Positions 48,361-57,434 of a DNA stretch of 64,000 bases are shown piece by piece (within the stretch, counting starts at the first letter, position 1; each line of letters opens with the position of its first letter). Source of the stretch: Pycnococcus provasolii (taxonomy: Eukaryota; Chlorophyta; Pseudoscourfieldiophyceae; Pseudoscourfieldiales). Under the pieces are notes generated by a model. The model was not told the origin of the DNA, ran no database searches, and saw nothing but the letters and a program-made list of their open reading frames with translations. The stretch spans positions 620,001 to 684,000 of the forward strand of contig CP150546.1 of assembly GCA_049487715.1 (NCBI GenBank), read 5' to 3'. The position numbers and the translations under genes were made by a program.

Positions 48361-49254
48361 CGTTGTTGTGGAGTGGATTCGAAGTTGAGAATGACGACGA
48401 CGATGAACAAGGAGGAGGAGTGAGCATGATGGTGTGAAGCAGATGATGCGAAGCAGGCGAAGCAGGTTCCATACAGGAGACTTGTACGGCTCACGGCTCA
48501 CCCACCGCCTATTATTATTTTGAAATGGACCATGGAGAATTTAAAACAAGGATTTGAAAACTCGGATTGGTATTTTTCATAGTATGTACAGTACGGGTAA
48601 GTCAAGACGTTTTTTCACGTTTTTTTTTGGATTCTGATCTGTCAAACCCGGTACTCAAATCCAGTTCTTAGGACTTAGGGGACAGACTCACAGGACCGTT
48701 CCCGTTCCCTCAAATCTGGAAAAGGGCGTTTGAAAAGGGCGTTTGAACTACCTGCCTGTTCAGTTCAGTTCAGTTCAGTTCAACTACCTGTGTTTGAAAT
48801 AGCAGACCACCTTCCTTGGCAGACCACCTTGGCAGACGCCTAACAGACAGGTTAACCGACCTCCTAACCAGGACCTAACCAGGACCTAACCCCGAACCCC
48901 GAACTCCTAACCCCGAACCCCGAAAGGTACCCCCCGAAAGGCCGAAAGAAGTCCCAAGGGCGAGAACCGGCGAAAGAGCCGTTGCTGGAAGAAGAGGCTC
49001 AATCCAACCCATTTTTCCCCCTCTGGTGGGGCCGGGGAAGATTTCTTCAACCCCCCCGAGACCACGAGACCGAGAAACTCCCTTCCCGGATGAGAAAACG
49101 GTTAAAAAGCAACGTCCAGTCAAGTCCAGTCAGCCTCACATATCTCCCCCCCCCGGACAGCCGGAGACTCTATTTACGTATCTATCCTATCTCCCTCCCT
49201 AGTCTATCTGTCTTTATTATTCGTTTTTCACATACCATACCTTCTTTTTTGAAG
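48361..49254. other. Divergent promoter region with CAGTT and CCTAAC repeats
   Basis: CAGTT tandem run at about 48761-48782, an AAAGGGCGTTTGAA duplication (about 48721-48748), and CCTAACC/CCCCGAA repeats at about 48856-48925 in the orientation opposite to other TTAGGG tracts. No gene seen. Confidence 0.5.
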
Positions 49255-50889
49255 ATGATGTTGCGTGCACCGCAATACGCCACCTTGGCTCGTCGGGGCT
49301 CTACATCTGTATCGCAATCTCCTCGCTCTCTTGGAAGTGCGCGTCCCCCCTGTGGGGTGAGGCACGCTCGCCAAATAGCTGCGACTTGTACTTACATTGA
49401 GGAACGACTTAACGTCGTGTTGACCGGATTCGAGTGTGCGCCATTCGCGAAAAAGGGAGGACTTGGCGATGTCATGCAATCCTTGCCCAAAGCGCTCGTG
49501 CAAAGAGGACACCGCGTCATGACCGTCAGCCCGATGTACCACCACTACGACGAGCTCGGCGAGCCGTGTGGGGGTGTTCACCTCGACGTATGCGGCACGG
49601 GCGTTGACATCCAGTACTTCCACCACCACCGCGACGGCGTCGACCTCGTCTTCGTCAACCACCCGTGCTTCATCGAGAATGCCGAGAACATATACGGTGG
49701 TAGCGTTATGGACGTCGCGTGGCGCGGTGCGCTGCTCAGCCAGGCGGCCATCGAGGCGATATGGCACGTGCCCTGCGGCGGCTTCCCGTATGGAACGGAG
49801 AGCTTGGTGTACGTTGCCAACGACTGGCACACCGCTCTGCTGCCTGTGTACCTGCAAGCCTTCTACAAGGAGCACTTCCACCTCGGATTCGCGCGCTCGG
49901 TGCTCGTTGTTCACAACATCTCCCACCAGGGACGCAGCCACTGGGACGACGTGTGGCGCCTCGGCCTGCCCGACCACCACACGGGCGCCTTCCATCTCGA
50001 CGACCCGATGGAGGGTCAAGGCATGAACATTCTCAAGGCGGGTATTGAGTACGCCACCAAGGTGATTGCGGTGAGTCCCGGGTACGCGTGGGAGATCAGC
50101 ACGGACGAAGGCGGCTGGGGACTCGCACCGACGATCCGTAACGACCCGATGAAGATTAGCGGCATCGTCAATGGCATAGACTTCGACATGTGGAGCCCGG
50201 AGCACGATACGCACCTTCAGTCGGATGGCTACCAAACGTATGGTACCAATCTCGAAGGACTGTGGACTGGCAAGCAGGCGTGCAAGGCGGCGCTGCAGCG
50301 CCAACTCGGCCTTCCCGAACGCCACGAGGTGCCCGTACTCGGCTTCATTGGCAGGCTCGACGAGCAGAAGGGATTGGATCTAATCTTGGACTCAGAGGAA
50401 TACCTGATGAGCCGCGACATACAGATCGTTTTCCTCGGATCCGGGCGGCAGGACTTGCAGGATCGCTTGTACGACATGGAGTGCCGCAACCGCGACAAGG
50501 TGCGCGCCTGGATCGGATACTCCGACCAGATGGCGCACAGGATAACCGCCAGCTGCGACATACTCCTCATGCCGTCGCGATACGAGCCGTGCGGGCTCAA
50601 TCAGCTTTATGCCATGCATTATGGGACAGTGCCCGTGGTGCACGCCGTAGGTGGCCTTCGTGACACGGTTCTGCACTATGACGGCGAAAATGAAGGTACG
50701 GGTTGGACCTTCGAGCGCGCCGAGGTGGATAAATTTCAGTGGGCGCTAGGTCAGGCGCTTTACTCCTTCTGGGATCACAGAGATTCATTCATGGGTGTTG
50801 CGCTGCGAGGCATGCACAGGGATCTTGGCTGGGACCACGCCGCCTACCTTTACGAGTGCAAGCTCCTCGAGGCAAAGTACGCGCACTAA
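49255..50889 (+). CDS. Soluble starch synthase (GT5)
   Basis: Predicted 544-aa plastid ADP-glucose:alpha-glucan glucosyltransferase. A Ser/Arg-rich transit peptide (about 1-50) precedes the GT5 catalytic domain: NVVLTGFECAPFAKKGGLGD (substrate loop, with Lys in place of the usual Thr of KTGGLGD), YVANDWHTALLPVYL, MNILKAGIEYATKVIAVSPGY, GIVNGIDFDMWSP, FIGRLDEQKGLDLI, and the C-terminal MPSRYEPCGLNQLYAMHYGT with GGLRDTV. No SSIII-type carbohydrate-binding repeats or SSIV coiled coil are present, so it fits the SSI/SSII/GBSS group; the motif set favours SSI/SSII. Start is the first of two adjacent ATGs. Confidence 0.93.
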   Translation: MMLRAPQYATLARRGSTSVSQSPRSLGSARPPCGVRHARQIAATCTYIEERLNVVLTGFECAPFAKKGGLGDVMQSLPKALVQRGHRVMTVSPMYHHYDELGEPCGGVHLDVCGTGVDIQYFHHHRDGVDLVFVNHPCFIENAENIYGGSVMDVAWRGALLSQAAIEAIWHVPCGGFPYGTESLVYVANDWHTALLPVYLQAFYKEHFHLGFARSVLVVHNISHQGRSHWDDVWRLGLPDHHTGAFHLDDPMEGQGMNILKAGIEYATKVIAVSPGYAWEISTDEGGWGLAPTIRNDPMKISGIVNGIDFDMWSPEHDTHLQSDGYQTYGTNLEGLWTGKQACKAALQRQLGLPERHEVPVLGFIGRLDEQKGLDLILDSEEYLMSRDIQIVFLGSGRQDLQDRLYDMECRNRDKVRAWIGYSDQMAHRITASCDILLMPSRYEPCGLNQLYAMHYGTVPVVHAVGGLRDTVLHYDGENEGTGWTFERAEVDKFQWALGQALYSFWDHRDSFMGVALRGMHRDLGWDHAAYLYECKLLEAKYAH

Positions 50890-50929
50890 GCGAGGTGTTC
50901 TCGCACGACGGCGACGACGACGACGACCT

Positions 50930-50934
50930 TGTAA
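50930..50934 (+). terminator. TGTAA polyadenylation-type signal (starch synthase)
   Basis: TGTAA 41 bp after the stop. Confidence 0.4.
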
Positions 50935-51858
50935 TAATGCGAATAGTAATGATGAAGATTCTTTCTGTTCTACTACTGTAGAAGTCGGCGTACCAATCAA
51001 GCTCGTTATGGCCCAGACGCGTGACGGCCCGTTCGCCTGTTTCGCCATGTCTACGAGAAATGGGACGTTCGGCGCGACGAAAAAGTGCACGACGGGCGTC
51101 ACGAGCAGCCACGTGCCTGCGGTGATTGCGAGGGCGTATATAGGTATCTGGATCTGGTTCAGAGTTTAAAGAGGTCGGGGAAGGCGGGGGACGAAGTTTG
51201 CGTGACCACCCTGAGAGAAAGGGGGGGGGGGGGGGGTCCCAGGGACTAGGGTGTGACGACGTGGCGTCCACCCTTGGGCTATTGTGCCGAAGGAACTATG
51301 GAGTATGGACGTGGCCACGGACAAGGCGGCGACGTGATTTCAGGAGTCAGGGACCAACACGACAATAAAGTGATGATGGCATGATGCAAGTGATGGAAGT
51401 ATGATGTGAAATAATGAACCATCATCCACCAGGTTCATCACCATCAACCACACCGCGATACTACTGATAGATGCGCGAGATCAGTCCCCACCCACCAACA
51501 CACCATCATCATCACGCAAGTCTGCCGGAGCACCCCCACTAGTGAGTGTGAGCTCACGTGCTCCCTTCCTGTAAAGTAAGACTCTTTTTTATCTACCCGT
51601 AAGGTGAAGAAACTGTTTCGGCTCATTCTCACTGGGAGCTCTGCTTTTTTTTTTAAAAGCTGTTTTTTTTTGTGATTCCGCGTGCGGTGCGGTGCGGTGC
51701 GGTGCGGTGCGGTGCGGTGCGGTGCGGTGCCTCCCGGCCTTCCCTTCCACCTGACTGACTGGATTTATTTGCTGTGACAAAAAACGCCTAGTTGGTATAT
51801 CTTGCAAGGGCCTTTTACTTCACCAGAGAGAGAGAGAGAGACGTTTATTTTGTCGGTG
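50935..51858. other. Intergenic region with poly-G and pentanucleotide repeats
   Basis: Contains a run of about 16 G (51221-51237) and nine GGTGC units (51686-51730). A minus-strand frame near 51000-51170 encodes a short hydrophobic segment (TAGTWLLVTPVVHFF) but has no ATG or stable 3' end and is not called. Confidence 0.5.
51686..51730 (+). repeat. (GGTGC)9 microsatellite
   Basis: Nine perfect tandem GGTGC units. Confidence 0.95.
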
Positions 51859-54151
51859 ATGTCGCCACCATCATGCCCATGTCGGAGGATCCCGCCGATG
51901 GTTGGGTTGGTTGGGTTGGCGTTGGTTGGGCCCCAATCCCAACCATCACCAACGCGTGTGTCGACATCGATATCGATGCGGCGATGTTGGTTTGGCCATC
52001 TTGCAAGAATGCCCATAAGAAGGTTTTCTGGTTCGCGCTTCTTGATTCCTATACGTTTCTTCTTCTGCCACGTGTTTGGTATGCTCCTCCTCCTGCGGCC
52101 TCCTCCGCTGGCGCTTTGGAGGAGTACCTCGTGGGCACCGCCAGCAGGAGGAGGCTCGTCGCCGGAAAAGAAGGCGTTTCGGACACTTGGCGCACGGCGC
52201 TTCTGGGGCGACGGAGATCATAGGCGAAGCAAGTACCGGCCAAGTGCTCACCGCCAAGTTTCCCTCCTGTGGTGGATCGTACGTGTTTTTGCAGGTGTTG
52301 GACCGCTAGTTTTCAACACGACGGTACACGCATGCACGCAGCTCGTTCTGCACGCCAACCAGGTTTGCGACCCAGCGACAGGTAGGCTATCAAAGAGCAA
52401 CGTCGGGCCGTGGACCTTCGCAGGCAATTCCTACAACGACAACCTGGCAACGTCGCCCTACAAGGTGAGAGGAATCAGCGTGATATCCAACGCTATGTCG
52501 TCAGGATATTATGCGAAAGTGGGACTCAAAACCTCCGTGGCAGCTGGAGTCAACTTCGAGTATTCCGTCGGCATAATGCAGAGCGGAATAGCGTGCAAGG
52601 GCTTCCCTGGGTGCAACTCATATACCGTAGATCTTGGCGCCTACAACGCAGGAGATAGATTTGAGGTGTACGTGGACGAAGCGGGAACTGTCAGGCTGAT
52701 GCACAATGGCGCGCAGCTGAAGTCTGACACCGCGTCTTCGAACGCATATTATGCGGCGGTAATTTTCTTCAAAAAAGATAAGTGGATAGAGGGCGTGCAG
52801 CTAACGTACATCACAACCGGCGAGGCGGCTGGAGACCAGTTTGGATCTGCGGTGTCGCTCTCTTCGGACGGAAGTCGTGTTGCTGTTGGCGCAACAAGGA
52901 GCGCCAGTGTGGGGACAGCCGCCGGCCGTGTGCAGGTGTTTGAGTATGACGCCACTAATATGATATTCACGCAGCTCGGCAGTGACATCGACGGAGAGTC
53001 ATCAAATGATCTATTTGGTACAAGCGTGTCACTGTCGGCTGATGGAACGCGACTCGCAGCTGGTGCTTCCTCTAATGACGGTGCCGCCGGTGCTAACACT
53101 GGTCATGCACGCGTTTTCGACTGGGACGGCTCGACGTGGAATCAGATCGGCAACGATATCGACGGCGAAGCGTCACAAGACTTGTCTGGCTTTGCATTGT
53201 CTCTCTCGGCGAACGGAGCGCGCATCGCGATTGGTGCTTACAAAAATGACGACGGAGGCGCCGAGGCTGGTCACTTGCGCGTGTACGAGTATGGCGGCGC
53301 ATCATGGAATCAGCTCGGCAATGACCTTGACGGCGAGGTGGCGAACGATAACTATGGTGTTGCGGTGTCTTTGGACTCAGACGGATCACGCGTCGCCGTT
53401 GGAGGGTTTAATAATGACGGTGGTGGGTCAAATGCCGGCCACGTACGCGTCTTGGATTGGGACGGCACGACGTGGAATCAGGTTGGCGCCGACATCGACG
53501 GCGAGGCAGCGGAAGATAAGTCTGGCAGGTCAGTGTCTCTTTCGGGAGACGGGTCTCGTGTCGCGGTCGGCGCTTACCAAAATGACGGTGTAGGTACCAA
53601 TGCCGGCCACGTACGCGTCTTTGATTGGGACGGCACGACGTGGAATCAGGTTGGCGCCGACATCGACGCTGAGGCAGCGGGTGATAGTTTCGGTATCACG
53701 GTATCTCTTTCGTCGAGCGGACTGCGAGTCGCGATTGGAGCTACTACAAACGACGGTCGCGGAGGCGAGTCTGGGCATGTTCGCGTCTACGACTGGAGTG
53801 GCTCGACGTGGGATCAGCATGGAATTGACTTGGACGGTGAAGCAGCCAACGACGAGTCTGGATCTGACATATCCCTTTCTGGGGATGGCTTGCTAGTCGC
53901 GATTGGATCCCCTTTTTATGATGGCTACCCCGGAGCCGATTCCGGTCAAGTTCGAATCGTGCTGTTGGACCCCCCACCTCCGCCGCCGCCGCCTCCTTCA
54001 CCACCTCCACCTCCGCCACCGCTTCCGCCATCGCCTCCACCTCCGCCACCGCCACCTCTGCCTCCGCCACCGCCGCCGCCGTCGCCACCGGCGCCGTCGC
54101 CACCACCGCCGCCGCCGTTGGTTTCGCCACCACCGCCACCGCCATTGGTTT

Positions 54152-54188
<37 letters not shown>

Positions 54189-54996
54189 TCCACCGCCGTC
54201 GCCGCCGCCGTCGCCTCCGCCGTTGGCGCCTCCACCATCTCCTCCTCATCCACCACCACCGTCACCGCCACCGTCACCGCCACCGCCACCACCGTCACCT
54301 CCACCACCTCCTCCTCATCCACCACCACCATCACCTCCACCGCCACCGCCACCGCCACCGCCGGCACCTCCAACTCCGAGCCCCCCTCCCCTGCCACCAC
54401 CTCTTCCTCTCCCTCCTCCACCACCGCCACCGCTACCATCGCGACCTCTGCCACCTATGCCGCCGCCACCGCCGCCACCACCGCCATCCCCGCCACCACC
54501 AGACATGACTCGTATGAGCGCTGTACTGACGCTCCGTGACGGGAACGCGAGCACGACGGCAGAGTCACCCGTGGTTGTTGCATCTTCGGACATCAACCTC
54601 GCGCTATCCTTCCAGGAGGATGACCCGAACGACAAAATTGAAGGTTATGTGCCGGAGAAAATCTACGGCTTTCGAAAGAAAGGTGTGGTCACTTACACTG
54701 CTATTGTGCAGAAAACTGCCGACGCTACTCCGGAGACGGTTATCACGTACGACGTAAGCTTGTCGGTATCCGGTGAAGGTGCGGAAAGCCCCCTTGATGG
54801 CCATAGTTCCTTTGACGTCGTCATTACTCCGAAAATACCGAATGCTGGCATCTGTGGAGATTTCGTGGATGTCCAGTTGGCTGTGAAATCTGGAACTGCA
54901 AAGGACGCGCAGGGCAACAGCAACCTTCAATCTGAGATAGTATACGTGCGCTGGTCACCAGGCGAGGCGATCTTGCCGGGACAAGGATTAAAATAG
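51859..54996 (+). CDS. Secreted beta-propeller/polyproline (extensin-like) surface protein
   Basis: Predicted cell-surface protein of about 1045 aa. A hydrophobic segment (SLLWWIVRVFAGVGPLVF, near residue 130) may be the signal; the true start is unsure (further in-frame ATGs at 51898, 51976 and 52009). Then come: a jelly-roll lectin-like domain (QVCDPATGRLSKSN to GVQLTYITT); seven FG-GAP-like repeats of about 55 aa (xxNDxFGxSVSLSxDGxRVAVGA...GHVRVFDWDGxTWNQxGxDIDGEA), enough for one closed seven-bladed propeller; about 175 residues of polyproline with Ser (PPSPPPPPP), typical of hydroxyproline-rich wall glycoproteins; and a C-terminal beta-rich domain. The last seven codons and the 3' UTR lie in the 104-bp duplicated segment. 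Confidence 0.75.
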
Positions 54997-55080
54997 AAAA
55001 GGAGGAGGGATAAAATAGGACATGGACCTAGCGGTGGTTGTGCGTGGGCGGTCGAGGTGGCCGGTTGTAAGGCATGGACC
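54977..55080 (+). repeat. 104-bp direct repeat, copy A
   Basis: Identical in every base I compared to 60518-60621. It spans the stop codon and 3' end of the polyproline gene and the apparent start codon of the rhodanese ORF. Confidence 0.9.
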
Positions 55081-56584
55081 AGGCGGTGGAGCTCGCCACT
55101 GTACAGGGCCGTTGTGCATCTGCAAGCTCGGATCGCGACCTGTAGACTCGCTTCAGCCGTCCCCGTTGAGCCGCCCAGTTATCGAGCGCCAGGCGCCGAC
55201 CTTTGAATCCTCCCAAGACAGGCAGTACGCCCTGGTTTCCCACCACTACGCCCCGTCTCTTCTCCAAGTCTCAGTCCCAATAGTATTTTTCCAATGCGAC
55301 GTGCAACGAACTCGCGTACCAGCTTGTCGTGCACAAAATGCCCGTGCCGTCGTCCGTCGTCGCGGCCGCGGGACACGCGCCGCCGCCGCGCGCATTCCCG
55401 AGGAGCATCGTGCTCAGTCCGTCGAGGAAAGGCCTCGGCGCATCAGACCGCCACCGGGAGGTGCGCAGCTCGTGGACCCGAGGATGCGAAACTCCGGCGA
55501 GTTTGCGGCGTGGCTGAACTCCGAGGAAACAAAGCAAAAACTGCAGGGCAAGGAGGTTCTCATGTACTGCACGGGAGGAATCCGATGCGAAAGGGCGACG
55601 GCACTGCTGAATAAGATGACGAGTGAGGACGACGGCTTCAAGGTTCAGGGAGTGTCGCACGTTCGCGGCGGCATCGAGCGGTACCTGAAGACGTTCCCGT
55701 CCGGCGGTTATTGGACGGGCATGAACTACCTATTCGACAGGCGCCAGGAGCAGCTTCCCGAGAATCACAACCTGGTGGACCTTGCGGGTAAGCCCATGGG
55801 ATCTGACCAGCTCGCGGAGGCGATCGCAGGCGAAGTGTTGAGTCGACGTGAGACAACTGCGGCAGCTGTGGAGCCACCACAGCCAAAATGCTGCGTCTGC
55901 GCGAGACCTTACGCATTGTATCGAGGGCAATTTCACTGCGCGATGCGCGAGTGCAAGGTACCAGTGATAGTTTGCCCAGCCTGCGCCACTAAGTGCTCGC
56001 GAAGTCTTTTGCGATGCCCGCTGTGCACCGAGGGATACACGGCTCCCAAGCAGAGGCCAGCATTTCTGCGAAAAGCAGTAATGGAGACTGATGCTACCGC
56101 AAAGTCGGAGACGGAATTCACGCAGGGTAGCACAAGTCACGTCGGCACAAAGTTCTCCCCGAATCGCCGCATTTTTTTCGGAAAATTGCCACTGCACGTC
56201 CGCGCATCGACGCTGCGTGAATTTGTGGTGCGCTGCTGCGATGGTGCGGTGAATGTGGAGCGCGTGTTATGGGCGATTGACCCGTCAACTTGCGGTTTTT
56301 ACGGCAGCGCATTCGTCGAGCTAAGGAGCGACGTGGAGGCGGAGCGAGTGCTATCTCAGGCATCACATGTGCTCGACAAGCAGCTGGCTGCGCTTAGCAG
56401 GTGCAAGAAGAGAAAGCGTCGAAGGCCTTCCGCTGGTGCCGAAGACAATCCGTTGTGGGCCCTCAAGCTGCTAGGCACGGAGAAGAGGGTGAAACTTGGT
56501 TTTGCTGCAAGCATATCATCTTCGCAATCTGATGGCTGCACCTTTGAGAGCGAGATTCCTCCCCTACCAGCATCCTGCAAATAG
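55022..56584 (+). CDS. Rhodanese (TrhO/TSTD2-like)-RRM fusion, 5' end uncertain
   Basis: Open frame of 520 aa. Residues 150-245 are a rhodanese-like domain of the TrhO (tRNA uridine hydroxylase)/TSTD2 type: LVDPRMRNSGEFAAWL, KEVLMYCTGGIRCERA with the active-site Cys, then GVSHVRGGIERYLKTFPSGG and the family tail GMNYLFDRR. A Cys-rich zinc-like segment (CCVCARPYALYRGQFHC...CPACATKC...CPLC) follows. An RRM occupies about 378-450 with RNP2 IFFGKLP and RNP1 GSAFVELR. The N-terminal half of the rhodanese module, including its VDVRNxYE strand, is missing or in another frame. The ATG at 55022 lies in the 104-bp repeat, so the 5' end may be a replaced or unspliced region. Confidence 0.6.
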   Translation: MDLAVVVRGRSRWPVVRHGPGGGARHCTGPLCICKLGSRPVDSLQPSPLSRPVIERQAPTFESSQDRQYALVSHHYAPSLLQVSVPIVFFQCDVQRTRVPACRAQNARAVVRRRGRGTRAAAARIPEEHRAQSVEERPRRIRPPPGGAQLVDPRMRNSGEFAAWLNSEETKQKLQGKEVLMYCTGGIRCERATALLNKMTSEDDGFKVQGVSHVRGGIERYLKTFPSGGYWTGMNYLFDRRQEQLPENHNLVDLAGKPMGSDQLAEAIAGEVLSRRETTAAAVEPPQPKCCVCARPYALYRGQFHCAMRECKVPVIVCPACATKCSRSLLRCPLCTEGYTAPKQRPAFLRKAVMETDATAKSETEFTQGSTSHVGTKFSPNRRIFFGKLPLHVRASTLREFVVRCCDGAVNVERVLWAIDPSTCGFYGSAFVELRSDVEAERVLSQASHVLDKQLAALSRCKKRKRRRPSAGAEDNPLWALKLLGTEKRVKLGFAASISSSQSDGCTFESEIPPLPASCK

Positions 56585-57434
56585 AAAGGTGCGTGACTTG
56601 TTTTGTTTGCCCAGGTTGTTTTTTTATTTCTTCGAGGAAAATGATGACGTCCGTGTGCCGCGGCAGACGAAGGGACACCCACTACATTCGTCGGTCGTTC
56701 CGTTTACGGAGTCAAATTAAATGTGAACGTATCCGCGGGTGCATTCCACCTCTCGATGGCGTACTACGCCGTGGCCGGCGCTTGACAAATTCACAGAATT
56801 TTGTTTCTGATTCCTCGATCAAACAAACACGACGATCCTTTATGCTTGATTGTATACATAAATGCGATGGAAAATTTCTAACACAACACTTTCTTTCTTT
56901 CACACGCCAATCTTATAAAATTAAAATCAGGTGTTTCGTGCTTCTTGCGCATCATCATGTGCAATATAGAGATGCGCCACCGTGTGTTCTACTGTACTAG
57001 TAGAGAGACACCTGCTGTAACTAGTTTTGTAAGATTCGAATGTACAGGTAGTTGAAATTTTGATGTTGTTGATTGGTGATTACACACAAAAGAAAACACA
57101 AACTGTGTTGATTCTTTTCTTGGCTGCAAGAAATTTCAAAAAACAAAAAGTGTTTGTCACCAAACTCTCGAGCTCTGTGTGTGTGTGTGTGTGTGTTCTC
57201 TCTCTCTCTCTCTGCTAGCATTCCTTCTGCTATTATTGTGCTTATTCCTGCTCACTCAGTAGTGGATGAGGACGGCAAAACTGGTCAAAAATTGCTGACT
57301 AAGTACTACTACTCGTCGTCAGCGGATTATTATCCCCATCCTCACGTCGGTCGTCGGTCGTGTTCAAGGCTTCTTCTTGGTTTTCTCCTTTTTCGTCTTT
57401 TTCGTCTTTTTCTCCTTTTTGTTTTTTTTCCTAT
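56585..57434. other. Convergent intergenic region
   Basis: AT-rich, with (GT)n/(CT)n runs (57178-57213) and TTTTTC pyrimidine tracts (57376-57431). No gene seen. Confidence 0.45.

Noticed and set aside
50785-51271. Possible small membrane protein on the minus strand
   Set aside because: A hydrophobic stretch exists, but the frame lacks an ATG, runs into the starch synthase gene and depends on a poly-G run of uncertain length.
53744-54508. Ala/Val/Glu-rich and His/Arg-rich frames over the polyproline region
   Set aside because: Products of the CCN repeat read in other frames.
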